Shown: positions 1 to 9,565, counted from the stretch's first letter. The stretch is 64,000 bases of DNA from Flagellimonas sp. HMM57 (GCF_021390175.1 NZ_CP090004.1:3835001-3899000); one strand, 5' to 3'. The notes: generated by a model not told the origin, from the sequence alone. A program made the numbers and translations.

Positions 1-1
1 A

Positions 2-343
2 TTATGGATGTTGGATTCATCTAAATGGACGATTCGCCCTAGCTATACCTTTCAACAATTCCAAGCACCACGAACGGTAACACCCGAAGATTTGGTAGAT
101 AGAACTGTTGAAATTACAACAGATTCAGAGATTTTTGATTTTGCAGATGCACCAGAAGGATACTTCCTTTTAGACTTATCGTGGAATTTCAAATGGAAAA
201 ACCTAAGCGGTAGTATTACGGCCCAAAACCTATTAAATACCAGTTATCGTGATTATCTCAATGAAATGAGATACTTCGCGGATGAACCTGGTAGAAATAT
301 CCTATTTACCTTGAACTATTTTTTAAAAGCAAAAAAAAGATGA
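2..343 (+). CDS. TonB-dependent receptor, C-terminal end (partial)
   Basis: The reading frame is already open at the left edge, so this is the last ~113 residues of a longer protein. It ends in alternating beta strands with the typical TonB-dependent receptor closing features: an aromatic-rich strand (LDLSWNFKWKNLSGSI), the QNLLNTSYRDYLNEMRYFADEPGR segment that precedes the last strand, and a final strand RNILFTLNYFLKAKKR. Such receptors import scarce ligands through the outer membrane using ExbBD-TonB energy. The substrate cannot be read from this fragment. The next gene, 116 bases on, encodes an acidic lipoprotein that commonly accompanies receptors of this kind. Confidence 0.85.
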   Translation, partial: LWMLDSSKWTIRPSYTFQQFQAPRTVTPEDLVDRTVEITTDSEIFDFADAPEGYFLLDLSWNFKWKNLSGSITAQNLLNTSYRDYLNEMRYFADEPGRNILFTLNYFLKAKKR

Positions 344-459
344 TGGAACAAAAACCCCCTACAACTAGGCCTAAGATAACTAGACCACCATGACTATTTC
401 AAATCTGGCAGTAACTATTCAAACATTTTAAATTTAGTAAACAAATAAAAAAAGTAAAA

Positions 460-1083
460 ATGAAAACAATTGAAAAATTTATGAATTACCGTTTATTGGC
501 CCTTCTATTTGCCGCTTTCGCTATCACCAGTTGTAGTGATGATGACGATGCTCCCGAAGAAGAAGAAGAATTAGAGGTAATTACAAACGTCACCCTTATT
601 TTCACCAATGATGCAGACTCCAGTGATGAGGTTAGGGCTAGAGCCGTGGATTCCGACGGATTGGGCACAGCAGAATTGGAAGTACTTGATGAAATTACCC
701 TTGCGGCAGATACGCAGTATACCTTGACTTTTGAAATTTTAAATGCCTTAGATCCTGATGATGTTGAAGATATAGGAGATGAAATAAAGGATGAAGATGA
801 TGAACACCAGATTTTCTTTAGCTTCACCGAAGATGCTTTTGATAGCCCAGGAGGGAATGGTAACATAGATACGGCTTCTGATCCAATCAATTACAATGAC
901 CAAGATGAGAATGGGAACCCCGTAGGTTTGTCAACTTCTTGGACAACTCCTGCTTCAGGTACAACTACAGATGGAACATTCACGGTCATACTCCAACATC
1001 AACCAGGTGAAAAGACATCTACATCAGGTACCGATATTGGTGAAGATGATTTTACCCTGGAATTTGTCTTAAATATTGAGTAA
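460..1083 (+). CDS. Acidic lipoprotein partnered with TonB-dependent receptor
   Basis: A 207-residue protein with a lipoprotein signal peptide: hydrophobic LLALLFAAFAITSC with the lipid-carrying Cys near residue 25, followed by an Asp/Glu run (SDDDDAPEEEEE). The mature part is very acidic and contains motifs EHQIFFSF, NDQDENGNPVGLST and FTVILQHQPGEK that I associate with a flavobacterial family annotated as type 1 periplasmic binding fold protein. It follows a TonB-dependent receptor on the same strand and probably forms a functional pair with it as a surface or periplasmic ligand-handling lipoprotein. The acid-rich N-terminus could bind cations; that is inference. A hairpin terminator lies just downstream. 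Confidence 0.75.
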   Translation: MKTIEKFMNYRLLALLFAAFAITSCSDDDDAPEEEEELEVITNVTLIFTNDADSSDEVRARAVDSDGLGTAELEVLDEITLAADTQYTLTFEILNALDPDDVEDIGDEIKDEDDEHQIFFSFTEDAFDSPGGNGNIDTASDPINYNDQDENGNPVGLSTSWTTPASGTTTDGTFTVILQHQPGEKTSTSGTDIGEDDFTLEFVLNIE

Positions 1084-1138
1084 ATCAATCATTAGTTTGA
1101 CAACGGAATAAACGAAAGTTCATGTAAGTTTGTTAGTT

Positions 1139-1177
1139 AAAATCGGGAGGACTTACTCTTTTAGTTCTCTCGATTTT
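1139..1177 (+). terminator. Rho-independent-type hairpin after the lipoprotein gene
   Basis: Fifteen-base arms (1139-1153 and 1163-1177) pair with two G-U type positions around a 9-base loop, followed by a T-rich stretch. It ends the TonB receptor/lipoprotein transcript and sits just before the stop of the convergent small membrane protein gene. Confidence 0.6.
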
Positions 1178-1184
1178 ATTTTGT

Positions 1185-1460
1185 TCACTTTTTCGAAAAG
1201 ATGTAGGTGTAGACCCACATAATGGTGAACGAAGGTATCACATCCATTCCAGGAACAAGTTCTTCGACAAAGGTTACCACTCCCGCAGCCTGTCCTATTC
1301 TTCCCTTGTACATTCGGGTCATTAACCAACCGGCCATAGGTGCCCAAATTACGTCTGAGAATTCCCCAATTGCTGGGATAGCAAAGGACAACATTCCAAT
1401 GCCGTCAAATAATAATCCTAAAAAAAGATTGCGGTATTTTAAATCCTTCTCTTCTGTCAT
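1185..1460 (-). CDS. Small conserved membrane protein, function unknown
   Basis: A 91-residue protein with two or three hydrophobic segments (LFLGLLFDGIGMLSFAIPAIG, VIWAPMAGWLMTRMY, FTIMWVYTYIFSKK). It begins with a short charged N-terminus and ends SKK. I recognise the type as a conserved uncharacterised flavobacterial protein, but no function can be assigned. It lies 40 bases downstream of folE on the same strand and could be co-transcribed with msrA and folE. The overlapping open frame at 1153-1347 on the same strand is a shadow. Confidence 0.7.
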   Translation of the reverse strand: MTEEKDLKYRNLFLGLLFDGIGMLSFAIPAIGEFSDVIWAPMAGWLMTRMYKGRIGQAAGVVTFVEELVPGMDVIPSFTIMWVYTYIFSKK

Positions 1461-1500
1461 GAAGGGAAAATAGCAAATAGCAACGACTTGAAAAAATTAA

Positions 1501-2100
1501 CTACGATAAATCCGAACTAATGAGTTTAAGGAATTCATTACGCGTCTCTATCTTTTCAAATTGCCCCCTAAAGCCTGATGTTGTGGTCACGGAATTCTGT
1601 TTTTGTACACCGCGCATCATCATACACATATGTGAGGCTTCTATCACTACAGCGACACCTTTAGGCTTTAAAGTATTGTTAAGACACTCTAGAATGTCGT
1701 GCGTCAAACGTTCTTGAACTTGTAACCTTCTCGCAAAAACATCAACTATACGCGGTATTTTACTCAATCCAACGATATGCCCGTTGGGTATATAAGCTAC
1801 GTGGGCTTTCCCAAAAAACGGTAACATGTGGTGTTCGCAGAGGGAATACAGTTCTATATCTTTTATAATGACCATATCGTCATAATCCTCCTTGAACATT
1901 GCACCTTTTAGAATTTCGGCAGCATCTTGTTTGTAGCCTTGGGTCAAGAAGAGCATAGCTTTTGCTGCACGCTCAGGAGTTTTTGTAAGCCCTTCACGTT
2001 CAACGTCCTCTCCTATCTCACCAATAATTTTAGAGAATCGTTCCTTTATATCATTGGTTATGGTAATGTTGTACTCTTCAAGATTTTGATATGGTGCCAT
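1501..2100 (-). CDS. folE: GTP cyclohydrolase I
   Basis: A 199-residue protein of normal family length. It converts GTP to 7,8-dihydroneopterin triphosphate, the first step of folate and tetrahydrobiopterin synthesis, in the cytosol. Zinc ligands are visible as LCEHHMLPF (C88, H91) and C159 in HMCMMMRGV. The GLSKIPRIV and RLQVQERLT segments are the standard active-site and tunnel-forming blocks. It starts with ATG at 2098-2100, four bases after the msrA stop, so msrA and folE form an operon. Nothing unusual in composition. Confidence 0.96.
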   Translation of the reverse strand: MAPYQNLEEYNITITNDIKERFSKIIGEIGEDVEREGLTKTPERAAKAMLFLTQGYKQDAAEILKGAMFKEDYDDMVIIKDIELYSLCEHHMLPFFGKAHVAYIPNGHIVGLSKIPRIVDVFARRLQVQERLTHDILECLNNTLKPKGVAVVIEASHMCMMMRGVQKQNSVTTTSGFRGQFEKIETRNEFLKLISSDLS

Positions 2101-2104
2101 ATTC

Positions 2105-2665
2105 TTATATAACTGTATTTAGCTTATTTGAAAAATGCTTGTTTAACTTTTTGATTTTAGGGTCAATGATAAACTGACAGTAGGGCTGATTGCTATTGTC
2201 ATTATAGTAATTTTGATGGTCCTCTTCCGCCTTATAAAATACTTTTTCCTCAGAAATTGCAGTAACTATAGGAGAACCAAAAACACGTTCTTTTTCCAGA
2301 AGTGCAATAAATTTCTCCGCTTCTTCCCTTTGCTTTGTGTTGGTATAAAAAATTTCGCTTCTATATTGGGTGCCTACGTCATTTCCCTGCCTATTCAGCG
2401 TTGTAGGATCATGAGTGGCAAAAAACACCTCCAACAATTCATTAAAAGAAATTAAAGTAGGGTCGAATAGTATCTTGATTGCTTCTGCGTGTCCGGTTCT
2501 ACCAGTACAAATTTCTCTATAGGCTGGATTCTTGATTGTACCGCCAGTGTATCCAGAAATTACTTCTTGTACACCGTTAAGTCTCTGAAATACAGCTTCT
2601 GTACACCAAAAACAACCGCCAGCGAATATAGCAGTCTCTATTAGAATATTATTTTGTTTACTCAT
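2105..2665 (-). CDS. msrA: Peptide-methionine (S)-S-oxide reductase MsrA
   Basis: A 186-residue protein that reduces methionine-S-sulfoxide in oxidised proteins. The catalytic motif [11 protein letters not shown] is present near residue 16-26 with the nucleophilic Cys18. Further family blocks are [25 protein letters not shown] and DVGTQYRS. There is no signal peptide, so the enzyme is cytosolic. It is the first gene of a two- or three-gene operon with folE; a good promoter match lies 18 to 48 bases upstream of the start. Confidence 0.95.
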   Translation of the reverse strand: MSKQNNILIETAIFAGGCFWCTEAVFQRLNGVQEVISGYTGGTIKNPAYREICTGRTGHAEAIKILFDPTLISFNELLEVFFATHDPTTLNRQGNDVGTQYRSEIFYTNTKQREEAEKFIALLEKERVFGSPIVTAISEEKVFYKAEEDHQNYYNDNSNQPYCQFIIDPKIKKLNKHFSNKLNTVI

Positions 2666-2682
2666 TTCTATGTAAAGTTAAA

Positions 2683-2713
2683 CAAACTTAATGGTTCTGT
2701 AACTTAAAAACAA
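2683..2713 (-). promoter_or_regulatory. Bacteroidota-type promoter for msrA-folE
   Basis: On the minus strand a TTG (complement of 2711-2713), a 20-base spacer and TAAGTTTG (complement of 2683-2690) match the flavobacterial -33/-7 consensus TTG-N17-23-TAnnTTTG. The -7 box is 18 bases before the msrA start codon, giving a very short leader. Confidence 0.55.
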
Positions 2714-2820
2714 TGATAAAATTTTCATAACTAGTCGCAGTCATATCCAAAAACTTTAATTAAAACTTCCGATTTTTGTTTGCTCGATGGTAATGATTAC
2801 ATTCCCACAATACACTATAT

Positions 2821-3483
2821 ATGATCAAAGCTAGTAACATAAAGAAGAGCTACGGTGAACTCCAAGTTTTAAAAGGTGTTGACCTAGAGATAAAACAAGG
2901 CGAGGTTGTATCTATTGTAGGTGCATCTGGAGCTGGCAAAACTACATTGTTACAAATATTGGGAACTTTGGATTCACCTTCCAACAAAAAAGATAGTTCC
3001 TTGTTCATAAACACAAAGGATGTTACCCAGCTCAACGATAAAAATCTAGCACGTTTTAGAAACGAGCATATTGGTTTCATTTTTCAGTTTCATCAATTAT
3101 TACCAGAGTTCACTGCATTGGAAAATGTCTGTATCCCTGCATTTATAAAAAAGACCTCAAAAACAGAAGCCGAAAAACGAGCTAAGGAACTCTTGGACTT
3201 TCTAGGCCTTACGGATAGATATCATCATAAGCCCAATGCGCTGTCCGGTGGAGAGCAACAACGCGTAGCGGTTGCACGTTCGTTGATCAATAACCCATCT
3301 GTAATTTTGGCAGATGAACCCAGTGGTAATCTTGATTCTGAAAGTGCTGACAATCTTCATCAACTTTTTTTTAAGCTCCGTGACGAATTTGGACAAACCT
3401 TTGTACTAGTTACACATAATTCAGAATTGGCAAATATGGCGGATAGAAAATTGACAATGGTAGATGGATTGATTGTTTCCTGA
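2821..3483 (+). CDS. LolD/MacB-type ABC transporter ATP-binding protein
   Basis: A 220-residue ATPase subunit. Walker A is GASGAGKTT (about residue 38), the Q-loop lies in [12 protein letters not shown], the signature is [14 protein letters not shown] and Walker B is [12 protein letters not shown]. These and the length match the LolD/MacB group that powers lipoprotein release or efflux by mechanotransmission. No permease gene is adjacent, so the partner must be encoded elsewhere, as is common in Flavobacteriaceae. The ATG at 2821 is followed directly by the typical N-terminus [11 protein letters not shown]. Confidence 0.9.
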   Translation: MIKASNIKKSYGELQVLKGVDLEIKQGEVVSIVGASGAGKTTLLQILGTLDSPSNKKDSSLFINTKDVTQLNDKNLARFRNEHIGFIFQFHQLLPEFTALENVCIPAFIKKTSKTEAEKRAKELLDFLGLTDRYHHKPNALSGGEQQRVAVARSLINNPSVILADEPSGNLDSESADNLHQLFFKLRDEFGQTFVLVTHNSELANMADRKLTMVDGLIVS

Positions 3484-3493
3484 TTTTTATTTT

Positions 3494-4258
3494 ATGACAA
3501 AAACAGCGCTAAAAACTTTTTTGGACGAAAAGGTTGAACAGTACAATCATCCTAAATTTCTAGAAGATGATCCATTGCAAATTCCACATCGCTTCACAAA
3601 AAAGGAAGATATTGAAATCAGTGGGTTTTTAACAGCGACCATTGCATGGGGAAATCGAAAAAGTATTATCAACAATGCATCAAGATTGATGCAACTGTTG
3701 GACAATGCCCCTTTCGATTTTGTGCTGAACCATTCGGAATCCGATTTGAATCGATTGGAACCTTTTGTACACCGAACATTCAATGGCCATGATTTACAAT
3801 ATTTTATAAAAAGTCTTCAAAACATTTATCAAAACCATAATGGTTTAGAAGCCATATTTGTACAACATCAAGATACCGACTCGTTACAATCCGCCATATC
3901 CAATTTTAAGAAGTGTTTTTTTGAGCTACCCCATGAAGTCAGGACCATGAAACATGTTTCAGACCCCTTAAAAGGCTCCGCCGCAAAGCGAATCAATATG
4001 TTTTTGCGATGGATGGTACGGGATGAAAGTACAGGTGTGGATTTCGGAATTTGGCGAGGACTGAAACCAAGCCAGCTTTCATGTCCGTTGGATGTTCACT
4101 CGGGTAATGTGGCCAGAAAACTAAAACTGCTAAAACGAAAACAAAACGATGCTAAAGCTCTGGCAGAGCTGGATAAAAACCTAAGAAAACTGGACCCAAT
4201 GGATCCAGTTAAATATGATTTTGCGCTGTTCGGATTAGGGGTATTTGAAAAATTCTAG
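3494..4258 (+). CDS. TIGR02757 family protein
   Basis: A ~254-residue soluble protein with recognisable blocks of the Bacteroidota TIGR02757 family: RFTKKEDIEISGFLTATIAWGNR, an N-terminal region with PHRF, and a C-terminal MDPVKYDFALFGLGVFE. The family is conserved but its reaction is not established. I start it at ATG 3494; the in-frame TTG at 3473 would overlap the preceding ATPase gene. It lies 10 bases after the ABC ATPase stop, so they are probably co-transcribed. Its stop overlaps that of the convergent cytochrome peroxidase gene by 4 bases. Confidence 0.85.
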   Translation: MTKTALKTFLDEKVEQYNHPKFLEDDPLQIPHRFTKKEDIEISGFLTATIAWGNRKSIINNASRLMQLLDNAPFDFVLNHSESDLNRLEPFVHRTFNGHDLQYFIKSLQNIYQNHNGLEAIFVQHQDTDSLQSAISNFKKCFFELPHEVRTMKHVSDPLKGSAAKRINMFLRWMVRDESTGVDFGIWRGLKPSQLSCPLDVHSGNVARKLKLLKRKQNDAKALAELDKNLRKLDPMDPVKYDFALFGLGVFEKF

Positions 4259-6081
4259 TTGTTTTTCTCGTATGCTTTATCTGTAAGTGTGCTCATAAAA
4301 GCAATGATCGAGCTGATTTCTTTCTCATTTAAACTAAGAGAATCGGCTGGAAGCGTTTGGTAAGGAACGTCAAGTCCCATTCCTTGCCCACCTCCTACAT
4401 TATAAAACTCCATCACTTCTTCAAGAGAAGTATAGACACCATTATGCATGTACGGAGCTGTTATTTCCGCATTTCTTACGGTTGAAGTCTTAAAAAAGTT
4501 TCTTTTCTCTTCAACCTTGTAAGGATAGTACTGTCCTGGATCAGTATCTAAAACTGGGTGTTCAAAACTTGCGTTTTCTGGCACACCAAGATTTTCAAAT
4601 TCGGTTTCCATATACTTAGGTGGAACAGTACCATTAAAAGCAGGTGGAAAGTGGCAAGTAGCACAGGCCGCTTTACCCATGAAAAGGTTAAAGCCCAACA
4701 CTTCTTCATCTGTTAAAGTTTCTTCCAAACCTTGAATATTTCTATCAAATTTGGAATCAAACGGTGCTAAACTTCGAATATATGTTGCAATAGCATGGCG
4801 TACATTCAGGTTGGTAACCTTACCATTATAAAGTGAATCAAATTCTTTTGTATACTTTGGATTTGATTTGACACGCTGCTCCATCGTATTTAAATCCAAA
4901 TGAAACTCATTTTCATCATTGACCACATTTACAATTTGGTCCTCTAACCCATCGGCACGACCATCATAAAAAAAAGTGCGCTGAAAAACAGAATAGGTCA
5001 ATGTTGGAGTGTTACGCTTCAATTCAATCCCATTTATGCCCCTTCCCTTTTTTAAACCATCGGTAAACGCCTTTTCTTTATGATGACATGTAGCACAGCT
5101 TATATTTCCTGTGCTAGAGAGAGATTCATCATTGAACAATGCCCTACCAAGTTCAATTCGCTCTTTGGTAATCTCAGGCGAGCGTTGCATTGAAAACATT
5201 TTCATATTGAAAAAATCCTTGTCAAAAAGATTTGTTGCCGTGGGGCTTAGAGATCGTGAAGTGTTCAATGCAATGTTCCAATCATCAGCAGTCTTATTGA
5301 CCAATTGTAATTGTTTGTTAGTATGGTCTTTAATGAATTTATAACGGTCAAAACTGTCAAAATCACCAGCATTCAAATCAGAGATAGTTTTCTCTAGTTC
5401 TTGAACCCACGAATTGTATACCGCTTTCGACGTAAAAGCTTCTTCATATAGGTTTAATATTGTACTAATGGTCTCGTAGTTATAAACTGCCTCATTTAGT
5501 GAGTTGGCCAACATTGGTGAATCAAATCCAGTAATACCTTTCGTTGCAATATTGACAATGGCATCACGTATCATCTTTAAGTGGTGGCGATCACGCTGGG
5601 TAATGAGTATGTGGTTTTTTCTGATGTAGGGAATCCGTACTTTCAAATATTCGGCAACAAAATGGAGTTCTTTATTATCGAATCCTTCTTCAGCATATAA
5701 CAGCTCTTCCAAAACCTGATAGCTCTTAGGTTTCAAAACTTTTATGTCTTGATAATCATCAATCTCTACCTTCAGTAAATTTGGGGCGTTCATAGAAAGA
5801 TAGTTCTCATAATCATAGGCAATAAGCATAGGCTCGCTACGCTTGTACCATTCCCTACTTTTTAAGAAGTTGGTTTTATTCTCGGCTAGTGATTTTAGCG
5901 TGTCCACCTTTTGGATATAATGCGCAGCACTATCCAATGTTTTAAAGTAGTGGTTTCTGATTTCTTCGTTGAGCATTGATTCTTTATCCGCAGAAATTAC
6001 CTTAACCAACTTTTTTTCCTGTTTACAGGAAAACAAAACCAATAAACATAAGATGAGATATAATGACTTCATAGATTTCAT
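4255..6081 (-). CDS. Di-heme cytochrome c peroxidase (CcpA/MauG family) lipoprotein
   Basis: A 608-residue exported protein. The N-terminus LYLILCLLVLFSCKQEKK is a lipoprotein signal with Cys19. Residues ~30-280 form a helical N-terminal extension not present in the ~350-residue classical enzymes. The C-terminal part is a bacterial di-heme peroxidase with two CxxCH haem sites, CATCHHKE at 329-333 and CATCHFPP at 473-477. It reduces peroxide or oxidises a partner in the periplasm. It lies downstream of a PhoX-like lipoprotein on the same strand with a perfect hairpin between them, so read-through may be limited. Confidence 0.9.
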   Translation of the reverse strand: MKSMKSLYLILCLLVLFSCKQEKKLVKVISADKESMLNEEIRNHYFKTLDSAAHYIQKVDTLKSLAENKTNFLKSREWYKRSEPMLIAYDYENYLSMNAPNLLKVEIDDYQDIKVLKPKSYQVLEELLYAEEGFDNKELHFVAEYLKVRIPYIRKNHILITQRDRHHLKMIRDAIVNIATKGITGFDSPMLANSLNEAVYNYETISTILNLYEEAFTSKAVYNSWVQELEKTISDLNAGDFDSFDRYKFIKDHTNKQLQLVNKTADDWNIALNTSRSLSPTATNLFDKDFFNMKMFSMQRSPEITKERIELGRALFNDESLSSTGNISCATCHHKEKAFTDGLKKGRGINGIELKRNTPTLTYSVFQRTFFYDGRADGLEDQIVNVVNDENEFHLDLNTMEQRVKSNPKYTKEFDSLYNGKVTNLNVRHAIATYIRSLAPFDSKFDRNIQGLEETLTDEEVLGFNLFMGKAACATCHFPPAFNGTVPPKYMETEFENLGVPENASFEHPVLDTDPGQYYPYKVEEKRNFFKTSTVRNAEITAPYMHNGVYTSLEEVMEFYNVGGGQGMGLDVPYQTLPADSLSLNEKEISSIIAFMSTLTDKAYEKNN

Positions 6082-6106
6082 AGTAATATGTTGAATGTGA
6101 GAACCA

Positions 6107-6134
6107 AAAAGGTTCCCGAATTCGGGAACCTTTT
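6107..6134 (-). terminator. Perfect 14+14 base palindrome between phoX-like and ccpA-like genes
   Basis: Arms 6107-6120 and 6121-6134 are perfect complements with no unpaired loop base by design (the real loop would open the central AATT). On the minus strand the 3' arm ends in a T-run. It lies between the stop of the PhoX-like gene and the start of the peroxidase gene, so it is a terminator or attenuator that can lower expression of the second gene. Confidence 0.6.
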
Positions 6135-6157
6135 ATGTTTAACTTTTACAGTCCAAA

Positions 6158-7705
6158 CTATCTTGGAAGACCTGTTAACTTAAACAAGAATGAACCTTCT
6201 AAGCGCGCAGAACCTTCATCGATAGCAGTTGGGTCTACAAATTTAAGTCCGTCCGCTCTTACGGCAGTTTCTGGTGTAGTCGAAAAATTCCAACCATGAA
6301 CTTGGGCTCCTCCCATGAAAGTTGGTTCAGAAGCACCGATAATTTCAGTTACATCGATCAGACCGGTAATTTCCCAATTGCTCGTTGTAACACCATAACC
6401 CAATGCCGCCGCACCTTGTTGATTGCATTCTAGAACTTCTTTAACAACTCCAGTATTTAAGTCATATTGCCATAGCTTAGCAAAGCCCGTAATTTGTGGA
6501 TTCAAATCGGCATATCCATTAGGGTCTTCTTGGATATAAGCATAGTTCTCGGTTACCAAAATATTGTCTGGAGAGTGCATTCCATCTCCTTTACCACCTT
6601 CTTTGTCTCCATCGATAACTACGGTCAATTTTGCGTCACCAGTTGGATTTTCAGGATTCAACTCTATTTTGTAAACCCTTCCAAAGCCAGTCCCTCGATT
6701 GTTCAAATCAGGATTGTCGTTACGTATTCTACCAGTAGCATTAAAATAAACTTGTCTGTTGGCTTCTGCAGAACCTCTTCTCCAATCGATATCCTCAATT
6801 CTTTGGAAACCGATAGCCAAGGAATCAATAGCTTCTTGATTTAGTTCAGCAATGGTACGCTCAGTTACTTTGACCCATTCTACATCATAAGCAATGTCTT
6901 CAGCCATACCCATTTCAAATAACTGACCTCCTTCACCTATTCCTGTCTCTACAGGGTTTTTTCCACGTAACACATATAGGTCTCCGCCGCTTAGGTCTCC
7001 TAGACCTCCAACATACATTGCAAAATGCCCCTCAGGGTAAGTGTTATTACTATCATCATCTCCCATAAAAACAACTGTTCGACCGGGATATGCATCTTTA
7101 CCAATAACAACAGCATTTTCCGTTGACCATTCTCCTAAGGCAGGAAGTCTTTCCGCTTCAACTCTATTTTCAGAAGGTCGGAAAGGATTAACTCTGTAAA
7201 CACCCTTTGCATTTCCGCCCCATTCACCACCAGATAGGTATAATGGGCCAAAACCATGTTCTTCAACAGTGATGGATGAACCAGAGCACTGCGCCGTAAA
7301 AGCTGTAGCGGTAGCACTTACGATATACTCGCCTTCGTAGGGTTGTAAATCAGAATTCATCATAATTCTTGCAATGGAGTAATCAGATTCTAGATTATTG
7401 ATAAAAGCATAGTTACCATCACCATTTGGATAAAGTGCTGCACCATCCATAAAGGAACCATACACGAAAGTTGAATCGGAAGGTAAAATGTCTGCGGATG
7501 ACATAATCATATTTAAATCAGCACTGTTGGCGAATTCACCTTTTAAAGTAAATACGCCATCTGGTACTACAGAAGCAACTAGAGGCTCCATCTCTGTAGT
7601 TGGATCATCGTCATCGCCACCTCCGCCGATGAAATCGTCGATTTTATCGCAAGAAGTTACTGCAATCAAACCGCCCAATAAAAGTAAATTTTTAAGTGTT
7701 CTCAT
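6158..7705 (-). CDS. PhoX/DUF839-like secreted lipoprotein
   Basis: About 515 residues. I start it at the ATG at 7703-7705, which gives a clean lipoprotein signal MRTLKNLLLLGGLIAVTSC; the earlier in-frame start would put 20 unrelated residues in front. After a Gly/Asp linker come beta-propeller-like segments with RVNPFRPSENRVEAERLPALGEW, GDGMHSPDNILVTENYAYIQEDPNG and GFAKLWQYDLNTGVV, typical of the PhoX (DUF839) phosphatase/propeller family. Known PhoX enzymes are Ca/Fe alkaline phosphatases; whether this one has that activity is not shown. A peroxidase gene follows on the same strand. Confidence 0.75.
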   Translation of the reverse strand: MRTLKNLLLLGGLIAVTSCDKIDDFIGGGGDDDDPTTEMEPLVASVVPDGVFTLKGEFANSADLNMIMSSADILPSDSTFVYGSFMDGAALYPNGDGNYAFINNLESDYSIARIMMNSDLQPYEGEYIVSATATAFTAQCSGSSITVEEHGFGPLYLSGGEWGGNAKGVYRVNPFRPSENRVEAERLPALGEWSTENAVVIGKDAYPGRTVVFMGDDDSNNTYPEGHFAMYVGGLGDLSGGDLYVLRGKNPVETGIGEGGQLFEMGMAEDIAYDVEWVKVTERTIAELNQEAIDSLAIGFQRIEDIDWRRGSAEANRQVYFNATGRIRNDNPDLNNRGTGFGRVYKIELNPENPTGDAKLTVVIDGDKEGGKGDGMHSPDNILVTENYAYIQEDPNGYADLNPQITGFAKLWQYDLNTGVVKEVLECNQQGAAALGYGVTTSNWEITGLIDVTEIIGASEPTFMGGAQVHGWNFSTTPETAVRADGLKFVDPTAIDEGSARLEGSFLFKLTGLPR

Positions 7706-8037
7706 TTGTGTTTTTAGGTTTAGAAAGTATATTGTTTTATAAGGATTCGTAACAAAAATACCCATGAGAACGCCCAGCGACCGTTAATTAAATATGGTGA
7801 TAAGTAAAACTAAACTTCATTAAAATGTTAAAAAGTTAAGAGAATGTTATTATTTAGATAAGGTCTTAATAATTGTGCCATGCTATTCAATTTGTAAACT
7901 TGGTCACAACTCGAAAGTTACTTTTAGACCGAAACTTAAATCTTTGAATATCAAACTTTTAAATACAATCATGAATTCCAGTATTTTTATTTGAAGACTC
8001 AACATCCTATTTTAGGCATGTTTAAAGTGATACTCCT
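7706..8037. other. Divergent intergenic region, 332 bases
   Basis: AT-rich region between the leftward PhoX-like gene and the rightward LytTR gene. On the minus strand TATTTTTG (complement of 7753-7760) matches the TAnnTTTG -7 box for the PhoX-like gene, but no -33 TTG is at the right spacing. On the plus strand a TTG followed 19 bases later by TAAACTTG (7899-7906) is a weak promoter candidate for the LytTR gene. No other structure seen. Confidence 0.35.
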
Positions 8038-8856
8038 TTGGTTAAAAAGCGTACCTCCACATATTATCCCGATATTCCACTTTTCTTGGTGCTTATTCCC
8101 TTTATAAGCGGCTTCAACTACTATTTGACATATTCCAATGTACAATTCAATTGGTGGTTCATATTTACCTATACACTGGACACCCTCACTGGATACGTAG
8201 CTTGGTTAGGAGCAAGAAAGGTTATATTATGGTTGGACAATAAGATGCCCTATGCCGATGGATTCATCAAACGTGTCACGGTTCAATTTCTGCTCACCAC
8301 CTTTGTTGGCCTCTTTATTATTAGTTTTTTGACCGAGTTGTCCAGTCTAATAGTAAAAGGTAAATGGGCCCACCCAAGTTTTTATTCCCATGACCTATTT
8401 ATCATATCCATTTGGTTCTTCGTAATCAATGCTATCTACATTATGATTCATTATTATTACAAATGGCAGGGAACAGAAGAAAAGGTCAAGTCAGAAAAAG
8501 AGAAACTGAATAAGGGAATTTTAGTGAGAGAGGGAAAGATGGAGGTTCGTTTACCCTTCTCCAATATTTTGGGTTTCTCCGTTGAAAAGGATTATGTAGC
8601 TGTTTTTACCAACACCGGAAAACAATACTTTTTGGATTCCACCTTGGAAAAAATTTCGAGTACACTACCCGAAAAACTGTTTTTTCGCCTAAATCGACAA
8701 TATGTCGTGAACCGAAATACCATTACCGGGTTTCAAAGACGCGAAAATGGGAAGCTTAGTGTTGCTTTAACCCTCAACCCCTCCATACCCCTAGAAATTA
8801 TGGTGAGTCGTACTAAGGCCCCGACATTTAAGCGGTGGTTTCGGAATCTTGATTGA
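8038..8856 (+). CDS. Membrane-anchored LytTR-family transcriptional regulator
   Basis: A 272-residue protein. Residues ~10-150 hold four hydrophobic segments (IPLFLVLIPFISGF, WWFIFTYTLDTL, VTVQFLLTTFVGLFIISFL, LFIISIWFFVINAIYIMI). A short coiled linker follows, then a C-terminal LytTR DNA-binding domain (~175-270) with FSVEKDYVAVFTNTGKQYFLDSTL and FFRLNRQYVVNRNTITGF. LytTR domains bind direct repeats spaced about two helical turns. The start is TTG at 8038: an in-frame stop lies just upstream at 8023-8025 and no ATG is available. The membrane part suggests signal sensing without a separate kinase. Followed by a secreted protein and a serine hydrolase on the same strand. Confidence 0.85.
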   Translation: MVKKRTSTYYPDIPLFLVLIPFISGFNYYLTYSNVQFNWWFIFTYTLDTLTGYVAWLGARKVILWLDNKMPYADGFIKRVTVQFLLTTFVGLFIISFLTELSSLIVKGKWAHPSFYSHDLFIISIWFFVINAIYIMIHYYYKWQGTEEKVKSEKEKLNKGILVREGKMEVRLPFSNILGFSVEKDYVAVFTNTGKQYFLDSTLEKISSTLPEKLFFRLNRQYVVNRNTITGFQRRENGKLSVALTLNPSIPLEIMVSRTKAPTFKRWFRNLD

Positions 8857-8959
8857 CAGTCCATCCTTTTTTTTGCCACATTTCACCGGAAAACCCATCA
8901 TTTTCTTTGATTTCCAAAGGGTTTCAATTTTAGCTTTGGGAATCAAATCAATCAAAAAA

Positions 8960-9553
8960 ATGAAAGCAATTATTCTATCGTTGACCAGCTTTTTTCTGGT
9001 CATAGGTACAAAAGCACAAAGTGTTTCTACGGACAACCATAGAAACTTTCCTTTGATGATAAGCATTGAGTTCCATTCTCTTTCACTGCCGTTTAAAAAC
9101 AAAAAGTTGTTTTCCAATATAGGAATCGGGATAGGAACCGAAGTAAGTCATAGTGGAAATAGAGATTGGGTACAGCAGTTCAAAATATCATGGTATGGCA
9201 ATAAACGTGTTGGAGGCGGTTTATTGGTTCATTCCCAAGCCGTTTGGAGACCCGACCTGTTTTCTGATGCATTTGGGGAAGTGAAGCTGGGAGTAGGTTA
9301 TCTTTTTGTCAAAAGGCCTGTGGATTCGTTTAAACCAACTTCTGATGGATGGACAAACGTTGGAAAAAAAGGGAAAGGCATGTTTGTCATACCCACTGGT
9401 ATCGGCTTCGGTTACGATACTTTTGATGAAAGTATTTATGTATCTCCCTATACCAACTATCAGTTCATACTTGCTATGAATTACAATACGAGCGTTCCTG
9501 TGGTTCCATTTACCCTACTGGAATTAGGCTCAAGAATTCATTTTGAAGATTAA
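8960..9553 (+). CDS. Secreted beta-rich protein, outer-membrane-like
   Basis: About 197 residues with a Sec signal MKAIILSLTSFFLVIGTKAQS. The mature part is made of amphipathic beta strands (IGIGIGTEVSHSG, RVGGGLLVHSQAVW, VKLGVGYLFVKRP, TGIGFGYDTFD) and ends FTLLELGSRIHFED, consistent with a small outer-membrane barrel. I start at ATG 8960; the longer frame from 8849 overlaps the LytTR gene and hides the signal peptide. Thirteen bases separate it from the next gene, so it is likely part of a LytTR-led operon. No family recognised. Confidence 0.7.
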   Translation: MKAIILSLTSFFLVIGTKAQSVSTDNHRNFPLMISIEFHSLSLPFKNKKLFSNIGIGIGTEVSHSGNRDWVQQFKISWYGNKRVGGGLLVHSQAVWRPDLFSDAFGEVKLGVGYLFVKRPVDSFKPTSDGWTNVGKKGKGMFVIPTGIGFGYDTFDESIYVSPYTNYQFILAMNYNTSVPVVPFTLLELGSRIHFED

Positions 9554-9565
9554 ATCCCTGTTGTC

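Noticed and set aside
486..890. Ser-rich antisense frame inside the acidic lipoprotein gene
   Set aside because: It is the antisense of GAT/GAA-rich codons and has no promoter or homology signature; the sense gene has a lipoprotein signal.
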